From: an uncultured Nesterenkonia sp.
GTDB taxonomy: Bacteria; Actinomycetota; Actinomycetes; Actinomycetales; Micrococcaceae
Length of the DNA stretch: 64,000 bases
Assembly (NCBI GenBank): GCA_946222885.1
Contig: CAMIAK010000010.1
Coordinates: forward strand, 57,935-121,934
Reading direction: 5' to 3'
The first letter of the stretch is position 1. Each line of letters begins with the position of its first letter. The notes beneath the pieces were generated by a model, which searched no databases, had not been told where the DNA came from, and saw only the letters and a list, made by a program, of their open reading frames with translations. The translations under genes and the position numbers were made by a program. This document shows positions 40,421-50,089 of this stretch, one piece after another.

Positions 40421-41968
40421 ATGAGCGCTGAGAAGAGCACCGCGGAGAAGGCTCCGGCGGACAGCCGGGACTCCCAGCAGGAGCCCGATGACACCCTCCC
40501 GGGAGAGGCCTCGCTGAAGAGCGATGAGGAGCGCCTCCAGGAAGACATCCCCTGGGGCGTGCGGATCGCCGCCGAGTGGTCCTGGCGCGCCATCGTCATC
40601 CTGATCTTCGCCGGCGTGCTGATCTGGCTGCTGAGCTATGTCTCGCTGCTGCTGATCCCGCTGATGGTCGCGGCGCTGCTCTCCACGCTGCTGAAGCCGC
40701 TGCACTCGCTCTTCCGGAAGATCAGGATCCCCGCGGTGCTCTCGGCGATCATCACGATCCTGGTGTTCCTTACCTTCGTCTTCGGACTGTTGGCCTTGGT
40801 GGGCCAGCAGATCATCCAAGGCTTCGCCGAGATGGCCGACCAGGTCACCGAAGGTGCCATCGAGCTGGTCAACATGGCCGACGAGGTGGCGCAGGACTTC
40901 GGCATCGACATCTCCCCGGAGGAGTTCCAGGCCTGGCTGAACGAGGCCCAGACCTTCGTCACCGACAACTCGGACGCGATCATGGGTGGGGCGATGGCTG
41001 TGGGCTCCCTCGCCGGAAACCTCACCATCGGGAGCATCCTGGCCCTGTTCACCCTGATCTTCTTCCTGGCCGACGGCCGGCGGATCTGGGACTTCTCCGT
41101 CAACTTCGTCCCGCGCAAGCACCGTCCGGCCATCCACGGCGCCGGCCGCAAGGGCTGGAGGGCGCTGGGCACCTACATGCGGGTCCAGGTCTTCGTGGCC
41201 GCTGTCGACGCCGTCGGCATCGCCATCGGTGCGCTGATCCTGGGCGTGCCGCTGTGGTTCCCGATCGGTGTACTGGTCTTCCTGGCCTCCTTCATCCCCA
41301 TCGTGGGTGCCGTGGCCACTGGCATCATCGCGGTGCTGCTGGCGCTGGTCGCCAACGGCCCGGTCAACGCGCTGCTGATGCTCGGCGTCGTGCTGCTGGT
41401 CCAGCAGATCGAGTCCAACGTCCTGCAGCCCATCGTGATGGGCAAGGCGGTGAAGCTGCACCCGTTGGCCGTGGTGCTGGCGGTGACAGCCGGCTCCTCG
41501 CTGCTCGGCATCGTGGGCGCCCTCTTCGCGGTGCCGGTGCTGGCCTTCGTCAACAGGGCCACCCAGTACATCGCCAAGGAGGAGTGGCGCAACGATGACA
41601 TAGCCCTCCAGATGGAGAGGGAGCAGAAGGAGGCGCTCGTCCTGCAGGAGGCCGCCCGGCAGCAGCAGGAGGCCGAGGACGAGGCGACCCTCGCCGCGCT
41701 CAAACGGCGCATCAAGGAGACGGTGCCCGGGCTGGACCCGGACAAGCCGGCCTTCCCGCGCCGCGGGGCTCAGCCCCTGGCGGATGAACCGCTGGACCAG
41801 GAGCTCAGCCAGGCCGAGAAGGCGAACCTCCCCGGCGGTGTGACCGGCGCCGAGGCCGCCGCCCAGCGGGCGCGTCGAGCCGTGCAGGCTGAAGAAGATG
41901 TGGCCGTGCAGGCTGAGGAAGATGCAGCCGTGCAGGCTGAGGAACAGGAGGGCAAGGATGACCGCTGA
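40421..41968 (+). CDS. AI-2E/PerM family transporter
   Basis: A 515-residue membrane protein. The core (residues 50-385) has eight spans with the family motifs LLIPLMVAALLSTLLKPLHSLF, FFLADGRRIW, GALILGVPLWFPIGVLVFLASFIPIVGAVATG and QQIESNVLQPIVMGKAVKLHPL. Members export AI-2-like or other small molecules, or act as antiporters. Both tails are long, acidic and cytoplasmic. The C-terminal tail is coiled-coil-like and ends in three near-identical AVQAEE(D)-type octapeptides. The stop overlaps the ilvA start. Confidence 0.87.
   Translation: MSAEKSTAEKAPADSRDSQQEPDDTLPGEASLKSDEERLQEDIPWGVRIAAEWSWRAIVILIFAGVLIWLLSYVSLLLIPLMVAALLSTLLKPLHSLFRKIRIPAVLSAIITILVFLTFVFGLLALVGQQIIQGFAEMADQVTEGAIELVNMADEVAQDFGIDISPEEFQAWLNEAQTFVTDNSDAIMGGAMAVGSLAGNLTIGSILALFTLIFFLADGRRIWDFSVNFVPRKHRPAIHGAGRKGWRALGTYMRVQVFVAAVDAVGIAIGALILGVPLWFPIGVLVFLASFIPIVGAVATGIIAVLLALVANGPVNALLMLGVVLLVQQIESNVLQPIVMGKAVKLHPLAVVLAVTAGSSLLGIVGALFAVPVLAFVNRATQYIAKEEWRNDDIALQMEREQKEALVLQEAARQQQEAEDEATLAALKRRIKETVPGLDPDKPAFPRRGAQPLADEPLDQELSQAEKANLPGGVTGAEAAAQRARRAVQAEEDVAVQAEEDAAVQAEEQEGKDDR
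41879..41950 (+). repeat. Three 24-bp tandem units in the AI-2E gene tail
   Basis: Units at 41879, 41903 and 41927 encode AVQAEEDV, AVQAEEDA and AVQAEEQE. They are in frame, so copy-number change would only alter tail length. Confidence 0.85.
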
Positions 41969-43241
41969 GGCTCTCACCGTTCCCGGGCAGGAGCTGAGCG
42001 TCCAGCTGGAGGACATCCGCTCTGCGGCCGGTCTGCTCGACGGCGTCATCGTGAAGACCCCGATGGACCACTCCCGGGCGCTGGGGCGGATGATGGACGC
42101 CACCGTCCATCTCAAGGCGGAGAACCTCCAGCGCGCGGGCTCCTTCAAGGTTCGCGGCGCCTACGTCCGGATGGCCCGCCTGTCCCCGGAGGAGCGCTCC
42201 CGCGGTGTGGTGGCCGCTTCGGCGGGCAATCACGCCCAAGGCGTGGCGCTGGCGGCTAAGAAGCTGGGCATCGCTGCGAAGATCTATATGCCCCGCGGTG
42301 TGGCCCTGCCCAAACTGGCCGCCACCCGTGACCACGGGGCGGAGGTCGTCCTGCACGGCTCCACCGTGGACGAGTCGCTGGCCGAGGCGCAGCGCTATGC
42401 GCAGGAGACCGGGGCCGTCTTCATCCACCCGTTCAACAGCACCGATGTGGTGGCCGGCCAGGGAACCATCGGCCTGGAGATCCTGGACCAGCAGCCTGAG
42501 GTGGACACCGTCCTGATGGGCATCGGTGGGGGAGGCCTGCTGGCCGGCGCCGCCGTGGCGCTCAAGCAGGAGGCCGCCCGCCGCGGCCGGGAGATCCGCA
42601 TCATCGGGGTGCAGGCGGAGAACGCCGCGGCCTATCCGCCCTCGCTGGCCGCGGACGCGCTGGTGCCGATCACCGGGGCCAAGCGCACCATCGCCGACGG
42701 CATCGCGGTGGGCAAGCCGGGGGAGATCCCCTTCGAAATCATCAGGCACCTGGTCGACGACGTCGTCACCGTCAGCGAGAACGCGATCGCCCGGGCGCTG
42801 ATCTTCCTGCTGGAGCGCTCCAAGATGGTGGTGGAGCCGGCGGGCGCCGTCGGCGTCGCGGCGCTGATGGAGGGCAAGCTGGAGGAGCTGGGGCTGACCG
42901 GGGAGAGGGCCCCCAAGGACATCGTCGCCGTGCTCTCCGGAGGCAACATCGACCCGATGCTGATGATGCGTGTGATCCAGTACGGCCTTGCCGCCGCGAG
43001 CAGATTCCTGCGTGTGAAGATCATGCTGCAGGACCGTCCTGGGGAGCTCTCCACGATCTCCCGGCTCATCGCCGAGACGGATGCGAACGTCACCGGGGTG
43101 GACCACAACCCCATCGGCAGCGACCTCTCCATGGGGGACGTCTCCATCACCATCACCATGGAGACCAAGGGGGAGGACCACTCCCAGCAGGTCCTGGAGA
43201 ACCTGCGCAGCGACGGCTACGAACCGTTGGTCATCGGCTAG
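41958..43241 (+). CDS. ilvA: Threonine ammonia-lyase with one ACT domain
   Basis: A 427-residue PLP enzyme. The Lys is in SFKVRGAY; SAGNHAQGVALAAKKLG and the glycine-rich GIGGGGLLAG hold the cofactor phosphate; a single ACT regulatory domain begins near residue 345 (LRVKIMLQDRPGELSTISRLIAET). It converts threonine to 2-oxobutanoate for isoleucine synthesis or catabolism; the single ACT domain places it in the shorter, TdcB/actinobacterial IlvA class. GGAGGGCAAGG precedes ATG 41958, which overlaps the AI-2E gene. Confidence 0.92.
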   Translation: MTAEALTVPGQELSVQLEDIRSAAGLLDGVIVKTPMDHSRALGRMMDATVHLKAENLQRAGSFKVRGAYVRMARLSPEERSRGVVAASAGNHAQGVALAAKKLGIAAKIYMPRGVALPKLAATRDHGAEVVLHGSTVDESLAEAQRYAQETGAVFIHPFNSTDVVAGQGTIGLEILDQQPEVDTVLMGIGGGGLLAGAAVALKQEAARRGREIRIIGVQAENAAAYPPSLAADALVPITGAKRTIADGIAVGKPGEIPFEIIRHLVDDVVTVSENAIARALIFLLERSKMVVEPAGAVGVAALMEGKLEELGLTGERAPKDIVAVLSGGNIDPMLMMRVIQYGLAAASRFLRVKIMLQDRPGELSTISRLIAETDANVTGVDHNPIGSDLSMGDVSITITMETKGEDHSQQVLENLRSDGYEPLVIG

Positions 43242-43268
43242 CGCCCAACCCTGGAGAACCGCCCCGGA

Positions 43269-43338
43269 GATTCGAGCGGGGTTCCTGCCCTTCTGAGGCA
43301 GATTTCCGTCTTATAAAGGCTGAAGCCCCGCTCGAATC
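43269..43338. repeat. 70-bp inverted-repeat element between ilvA and greA
   Basis: GATTCGAGCGGGG (43269-43281) and its exact inverse CCCCGCTCGAATC (43326-43338) flank a lower-GC interior holding a second hairpin CTGCC/GGCAG. Its size matches the two elements at 33533 and 62061 but the sequence differs. It may serve as terminator for ilvA or be an unrelated small palindromic element. Confidence 0.6.
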
Positions 43339-43353
43339 CTAAGGAAGGCGGAC

Positions 43354-43396
43354 AGACTGAGGGCCCGGAACAGAGGATGTTCCGGGCCCTCAGTCT
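43354..43396 (-). terminator. Terminator of greA
   Basis: A perfect 19-bp stem (43354-43372 with 43378-43396; core GGGCCCGGAACA) and a 5-nt loop, 14 bp past the greA stop. There is no clear T-run, but stem strength makes a terminator likely. Confidence 0.75.
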
Positions 43397-43409
43397 GCGC
43401 GGAGGATGT

Positions 43410-43919
43410 TCAGCCGGTGAACGGCTTGGCGGAGACGATCTCCACCGGGATGTCCTTGCCGTTGGGGGCGGCGTAGGAGAGCTTGTCCCCCTCCTTGGCA
43501 CCGTCGATGGCCTCTCCCAAGGGGGAGTCCTTGGAGTAGACGTCCAGGTCGGAGTCTCCGGCGATCTCGCGGTTGCCGAACAGGAAGGTCATCTCATTGC
43601 CCGCGATCTTGGCGGTGACCACCATGCCGGGCACCACGGTGCCGTCGCCTGCCGGAGCCTCTCCCACATAGGAGTTCTCGAGCAGCTCGGTGAGGTAGCG
43701 GATGCGGGCCTCGGCCTTGCCCTGCTCCTCCTTGGCGGCGTGGTAGCCGCCGTTCTCCTTCAGGTCGCCCTCCTCGCGGGCGGCTTCGATGCGGTCAACG
43801 ATCTCCTGGCGGCCAGGTCCGCTGAGGTGCTCCAGCTCGGCCTTCAGGCGGTCATATGCCTCCTGGGTCAGCCACTGCGCGTTCTCTTCAGTCTCGGGGG
43901 TGTTCGTCGACACTCTCAT
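43410..43919 (-). CDS. greA: Transcription elongation factor GreA
   Basis: A 169-residue GreA. The N-terminal coiled coil has WLTQEAYDRLKAELEHL and the catalytic tip acidic pair in EEGDLKENGGYHAAKEEQ, and the C-terminal FKBP-like domain is GMVVTAKIAGNEMTFLFG through IVSAKPF. It stimulates transcript cleavage by paused RNA polymerase. AAGGAG lies just before ATG 43919. A promoter (44025-44053) and a terminator-like structure ending 23 bp before the start codon suggest attenuation of its own gene. Confidence 0.95.
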   Translation of the reverse strand: MRVSTNTPETEENAQWLTQEAYDRLKAELEHLSGPGRQEIVDRIEAAREEGDLKENGGYHAAKEEQGKAEARIRYLTELLENSYVGEAPAGDGTVVPGMVVTAKIAGNEMTFLFGNREIAGDSDLDVYSKDSPLGEAIDGAKEGDKLSYAAPNGKDIPVEIVSAKPFTG

Positions 43920-43941
43920 CGTCTCCTTGTCATCACCATGC

Positions 43942-44018
43942 AAAAAGCCCCGCCCAGGAGGCCTGATCCGGACCCTTGACGTCCGGTTCGCTGCCCCGGC
44001 GGGGTAGGTTGCTGCGTT
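43942..44018 (-). promoter_or_regulatory. Candidate attenuator leader (or small RNA) of greA
   Basis: Transcription from the 44025-44053 promoter should begin near 44018. On that transcript CCCCGCC (44004-43998) can pair with GGCGGGG (43954-43948), followed at once by five U (43946-43942): an intrinsic terminator only 23 bp before the greA start. Inside is a CCGGAC/GTCCGG hairpin (43986-43968). CCCC could alternatively pair with the GGGG immediately after it, so terminator and antiterminator forms may compete. It may also yield a ~75-nt RNA. Confidence 0.55.
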
Positions 44019-44024
44019 CCACTC

Positions 44025-44053
44025 ATGCTAGTGCGGCCCGGGGCGAACCTCAA
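44025..44053 (-). promoter_or_regulatory. Promoter for the greA leader
   Basis: On the minus strand TTGAGG (44053-44048), 17-nt spacer, TAGCAT (44030-44025). It drives the leader and greA. From here to 44156 I see no further gene. Confidence 0.65.
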
Positions 44054-44156
44054 CGCAGAAGCGCTGTATGACGGGGTTCTTCCGCCAGGAGCGAAGCCGT
44101 CAGCCCGCCGGGGAGCACGACGCCGGCCCCGCGGCCAGCCGCAGCCCGGCAGCAGC

Positions 44157-44249
44157 TCAGAGGCTCAGTGCGTACGCGCCGATGAACATCACCAGCAGCA
44201 CCAGCGCGATCGGGGCGCGCAGCCGGTACATCAGGGAGTCGGAGCGCAT
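44157..44249 (-). CDS. 30-residue single-span membrane peptide downstream of DUF4307 gene
   Basis: A 30-codon frame with a basic start (MRSDSLMYRLRAP) and a hydrophobic span (IALVLLVMFIGAYALSL) to the end. It begins 1 nt after the DUF4307 stop, with GGGAGG upstream inside that gene, so it is probably translated by coupling. No family recognised. Confidence 0.5.
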   Translation of the reverse strand: MRSDSLMYRLRAPIALVLLVMFIGAYALSL

Positions 44250-44250
44250 C

Positions 44251-44676
44251 TCAGTCCTCGACCTCCCAGCAGCTCTCCACGATGCCGGAGACGCCCAGGG
44301 CCTCGGTGCGCATCTCGGTGCGGTAGTACTGGCTGCGCTCGGCCGACGTCGTGCCCTCATGCGGGCCGATGGTCACCGTCTGATGCCCGACGATCGCGTA
44401 GGAGTCGTCCAGCACCTGGACGCTGCATTGGACCGTGGCGTCGAAGTCCTTGGTCACCTCATAGTCCACCGAGGCCGAGGTGTCGGAATGAATCGTGTAC
44501 CCGACGTCCTTATAGGAGAGTTGGCCGATGGCATTGCCGATGGTGAAATAGACCGCCGCGGCGAAGGCCAGCACCAGCGCGCCGATGATGAGCCAGCGCT
44601 GGGTGCGGGCCGACGGGCCCTTCTTCGGGGCGCCGTAGCGTGCGGTGAGATTCTCCGGAGAGGCTGTCTGGCTCAT
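44251..44676 (-). CDS. DUF4307 membrane protein
   Basis: A 141-residue protein with one span (WLIIGALVLAFAAAVYFTIGNA) and an extracytoplasmic domain whose pattern VGYTIHSDTSASVDYEVTKDFDATVQCSVQVLDDSYAIVGHQTVTI matches DUF4307, an actinobacterial family of unknown function. It is divergent from mca by 20 bp, an arrangement commonly kept in actinobacteria. Confidence 0.82.
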   Translation of the reverse strand: MSQTASPENLTARYGAPKKGPSARTQRWLIIGALVLAFAAAVYFTIGNAIGQLSYKDVGYTIHSDTSASVDYEVTKDFDATVQCSVQVLDDSYAIVGHQTVTIGPHEGTTSAERSQYYRTEMRTEALGVSGIVESCWEVED

Positions 44677-44696
44677 CAGGACTATTCTAAGGGGTT

Positions 44697-45587
44697 ATGC
44701 GAGTGACTCAGGTGCCCGAGTCGGAAGGGCTGCGGCTGCTGGCCGTCCACGCCCATCCGGATGACGAATCCTCCAAGGGTGCGGCCATGATGGCCGCCTA
44801 TGCCGCTGCAGGCGCAGAGGTGATGGTGGCCACCGCCACCGGCGGCGAGCGGGGTGACCTGCTCAACCCGGCCGCCGGTGAGAATCAGCACTGCCACCGG
44901 GACCTCCCCGGGGTGCGCCGGCTGGAGATGCGGGAGGCCGCCGAGGCTCTGGGCATCCAGCACGTCTGGCTGGGCTTCGCCGACTCCGGACTCCCGGAGG
45001 GCGACCCGATGCCGCCGCTGCCCTTCGGCTCCTTCGGGACCCTGCCGCTGGAGCAGGCCTCCGCGCCGCTGGTCCGGCTGGTGCGCCGCTTCCGGCCCCA
45101 CGTGATCCTCTCCTATGACGAGATGGGCGGCTATCCGCATCCGGATCACATCATGAGCCACAAGATCGCCGTGGAGGCCTATCACGCCGCCGGCGACGCC
45201 GCGCAGTACCCAGACTGCGGCGAGGCCTGGCAGCCCCAGAAGCTCTACTACGACCGGGCCTTCAACCCTGGGCGCTTCCGTGCCATCCACGAGGCCTTCG
45301 TGGCAGCCGGCCAGGACTCCCCCTATGAGGACCGGCTGGCCTGGTTCGAGGAGGCCGACTGGCGCACCAAGCACGAGGTCACCACCCAGGTGCCCATCGG
45401 GGACTTCCTGGAGAAGCGCGACGCCGCCCTGCACGCCCACCGCACCCAGGTGGAGCCGGACGGCTTCTTCTTCGCCACCCCCAACGACTTCCTGCGCGAG
45501 GTCTGGCCCTATGACGACTACGTGCTCATCGACTCCAAGGTGGAGACCGAGACCCCGGAGCATGACGTCTTCGCGGGGCTGCGCTGA
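44697..45587 (+). CDS. mca: Mycothiol S-conjugate amidase
   Basis: A 296-residue zinc amidase of the PIG-L/MshB-Mca family. It has HAHPDDESSKGA (metal site), ATGGERGDLLNP, MREAAEALGIQHVWLGFADSGLPEGDP and YDEMGGYPHPDHIMSH. The length and the KYPD-like QYPDCGEAWQPQKLYY segment favour Mca over MshB. It cleaves mycothiol conjugates so that mercapturates can be exported. TATTCT (44683-44688) ends 8 nt before ATG 44697, suggesting a leaderless or near-leaderless mRNA. Confidence 0.9.
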   Translation: MRVTQVPESEGLRLLAVHAHPDDESSKGAAMMAAYAAAGAEVMVATATGGERGDLLNPAAGENQHCHRDLPGVRRLEMREAAEALGIQHVWLGFADSGLPEGDPMPPLPFGSFGTLPLEQASAPLVRLVRRFRPHVILSYDEMGGYPHPDHIMSHKIAVEAYHAAGDAAQYPDCGEAWQPQKLYYDRAFNPGRFRAIHEAFVAAGQDSPYEDRLAWFEEADWRTKHEVTTQVPIGDFLEKRDAALHAHRTQVEPDGFFFATPNDFLREVWPYDDYVLIDSKVETETPEHDVFAGLR

Positions 45588-45657
45588 ACTGAGCCGTCCG
45601 GCGGCGATTCCAGACGGCTTCGCCGCCTGCCCCGACAAGGCGTAGAATGGCCGCGTG

Positions 45658-46002
45658 ATGATTCTTCCAGCGCTGACACAGTGGTGGCCCGGCGGGGGCG
45701 GCGGAGAGACGCCGGACCTGCGTCCTGGGCTGGAGGAGTCTGACATCACCCCCGGCATCGAGGGCTTCCTCTTCACCGCCCTGATCGCCTTCCTGCTGAT
45801 CGTCGTGGTCCGTGACCTGGTCAAGCGCATGCGCCGCATGAAGTACCGCTCCCAGGTGGAGGCGGAGGCCGCCGGAGAGGAGCCCGAATTCCCGGGCGAG
45901 CTCACCCCCGCGGAGATCAGCGAGTCCCAGCAGCGGGCGCGCGACGCCGCGGCCGCCCAGCGCTTCGGCCCGCAGAAGAGCGCCGAGGACGGCCAGGACT
46001 GA
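45658..46002 (+). CDS. Small single-span membrane protein, hypothetical
   Basis: A 114-residue protein: short outer N-terminus with a WWPGGGGGETPDLRPG stretch, one span (GFLFTALIAFLLIVVVRDLV), then a basic KRMRRMKYRSQVE and an acidic cytoplasmic tail. TAGAAT (45643-45648) ends 6 nt before a GTG at 45655 and 9 before ATG 45658, so either could be the leaderless start. It lies between mca and the DUF255 gene and ends 3 bp before the latter. Function unknown. Confidence 0.72.
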   Translation: MILPALTQWWPGGGGGETPDLRPGLEESDITPGIEGFLFTALIAFLLIVVVRDLVKRMRRMKYRSQVEAEAAGEEPEFPGELTPAEISESQQRARDAAAAQRFGPQKSAEDGQD

Positions 46003-46005
46003 TCC

Positions 46006-48249
<2,244 letters not shown>

Positions 48250-48306
48250 GGCCCTCAGCTCTGCTGTGTGCAGCGGCGCAGCTCGGGCCCGTACCAGCGG
48301 TCGTGG

Positions 48307-49110
48307 TCAGCCCAGGAGGGCGAACATGATCGCGATGTAGTGGCAGATGAAGCCGACCAGGGTGCAGGCGTGGAAGAGCTCGTGGAAGCCGAACCACTGC
48401 AGGGAGATGTTGGGCCGCTTCAGCCCGTAGAACACGGCGCCGATGATGTAGGCCGCCCCGCCCACACACATCATGACGGCCGCCACCGTGTCCGCGGCGA
48501 AGAAGTCCATGATGAACACCACCGCCGCCAGGCCCAGCACGCAGTACAGCGGGGTGTAGAGCCACCGCGGCGCATGGGTCCAGAACACCCGGAAGGCGAC
48601 GCCGCCCAGCGCGCCGATCCACACGCTGGCCAGCAGGATGGTCTGCTGGGGCTCCTCCAGCAGCGCAAGGGTCAGCGGGGTGTAGGTTCCCGCGATGATC
48701 AGCATGATGTTGGTGTGGTCCAGCCGCTTGAGCACCAGCGTGGTTCGCGGCGACCAGCGCCCCAGGTGATAGGTGGCCGAGACGGCGAAGAGCAGCAGGC
48801 CGGTGATCGCGTAGATCACCGAGGCCCAGCGCAGCGTGCCTGAGGGGGAGAGTGCGATCAGCACGATGCCGGCCGCCAGGGCCAGCGGCACCATGCCGGC
48901 ATGCAGCCAGCCGCGCATCCGGGGCTTGAGCGGGATGTCCGAGTCGAAGAGCCGGTCGGCCGGGGCGACCCCTCCCGAGGGCTGGTCGCTGCCGGAGGAG
49001 CCGGCGTCTCCGGGCCGCTGATGGGAGGCGGCGGAGCTCTGCTGGTGAGGGTCCTCAGCGGAGGTGAACTCTGCCCGATCCTGGGGGGTCCGGTCCTGGG
49101 GGCTCATCAT
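48307..49110 (-). CDS. Haemolysin III family (PAQR-type) membrane protein
   Basis: A 267-residue protein with a 65-residue polar N-terminal tail, then seven spans bearing the HlyIII pattern: SATYHLGRWSPRTTLVLKRLDHTNIMLIIAGTYTPL (with His/Asp/Ser metal-site residues) and FGFHELFHACTLVGFICHYIA. Function may be a metal-dependent hydrolase as in adiponectin-receptor relatives. TAGAAT ends exactly 7 nt before ATG 49110, indicating a leaderless start. Convergent with the DUF255 gene. Confidence 0.88.
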   Translation of the reverse strand: MMSPQDRTPQDRAEFTSAEDPHQQSSAASHQRPGDAGSSGSDQPSGGVAPADRLFDSDIPLKPRMRGWLHAGMVPLALAAGIVLIALSPSGTLRWASVIYAITGLLLFAVSATYHLGRWSPRTTLVLKRLDHTNIMLIIAGTYTPLTLALLEEPQQTILLASVWIGALGGVAFRVFWTHAPRWLYTPLYCVLGLAAVVFIMDFFAADTVAAVMMCVGGAAYIIGAVFYGLKRPNISLQWFGFHELFHACTLVGFICHYIAIMFALLG

Positions 49111-49225
49111 GGGTCCGATTCTACGCCGCATAAGTGACCGCTGAGTAACAACGTGACGCGGATGACCTCCCATCCGCCTCTTGTAGGGTGGGCGCAGAGC
49201 AGGACGTACGTGTGAGGAGGGCATC

Positions 49226-50047
49226 ATGGGGCTGCGTGACCTGGCCTATACGGTCTATGAGCGGCGGGTCAGCCGCGCCCTGCCCAAGGAGCGGCTCCCG
49301 CAGCACATCGGCGTGGTGGTGGACGGCAACCGCCGCTGGGCCAAGCTCGCCGGCACCCCGACGGCGGACGGCCACCTGGCCGGGGCGAACAAGATCGTCG
49401 AGTTCATCGACTGGTGCGCCGAGCTGGGCATCCCCACCGTCACGCTCTACATGCTCTCCACCGACAACATGAACCGCTCTGAAGCTGAGCTGGAGCAGCT
49501 CATGGAGATCATCGGCGACACCCTGGACCGGCTGGCGGAGTCCAAGCCGGGAGGGCGCCCGGTGCGTGTGCATCCGGTGGGCCAGCCGGAGCTGCTGCCC
49601 GGCCCGCTGGCCGCCAAGCTCTGGGACGTCACCACCGCCACCGGCTCCATTCCGCAGGTCAGCGCCGCGGGTCGTCCGGGGAAGGGACAGGACGCCGAGC
49701 CCTCGGTGCACGTCAACGTCGCGGTGGGTTACGGCGGAAGGCAGGAGATCGTGGATGCGGTGAAGTCCCTGCTGCGCGAGGCCGAGAAGACCGGCAAGGG
49801 ACTCGGTGAGGTTGCCGAGGAGCTTACTCCCGGAGAGATCTCCCGGTGGCTCTACACCCGCGGGCAGCCCGATCCTGACCTGATCATCCGTACTTCCGGG
49901 GAGCAGCGGCTCTCCGGCTTCCTCATGTGGCAGTCGGCCTACTCCGAGTTCTACTTCGCCGAGGCGCTGTGGCCGGACTTCCGTCGCACCGACTTCCTGC
50001 GCGCCCTGCGCGACTATGCCCAGCGGCAGCGCCGCTTCGGCTCCTGA
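49226..50047 (+). CDS. uppS: Cis-prenyl (polyprenyl diphosphate) synthase
   Basis: A 273-residue UPP synthase-family enzyme: HIGVVVDGNRRWAKLAG (catalytic Asp; VDGNRRWA instead of the usual MDGNGRWA), TVTLYMLSTDNMNR, VNVAVGYGGRQEIVDAV, PDLIIRTSGEQRLSGFLMWQSAYSEFYF. The DGNRRW variant and the RxSG loop resemble the short-chain Z-FPP synthase class in mycobacteria (Rv1086-like), so the product may be Z,E-farnesyl diphosphate rather than C55. GAGGAGGG precedes ATG 49226. Confidence 0.87.
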   Translation: MGLRDLAYTVYERRVSRALPKERLPQHIGVVVDGNRRWAKLAGTPTADGHLAGANKIVEFIDWCAELGIPTVTLYMLSTDNMNRSEAELEQLMEIIGDTLDRLAESKPGGRPVRVHPVGQPELLPGPLAAKLWDVTTATGSIPQVSAAGRPGKGQDAEPSVHVNVAVGYGGRQEIVDAVKSLLREAEKTGKGLGEVAEELTPGEISRWLYTRGQPDPDLIIRTSGEQRLSGFLMWQSAYSEFYFAEALWPDFRRTDFLRALRDYAQRQRRFGS

Positions 50048-50089
50048 GACGGACCGGTCCGAAGCGCCGCTGATGCTGAGATCAGAGGT

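Noticed and set aside
43942..44030. Small SRP RNA (4.5S) on the minus strand before greA
   Set aside because: Ends do not pair along the length and the conserved GGAAG-GAAGCAGC tip is absent; a terminator-type leader explains the structure better.
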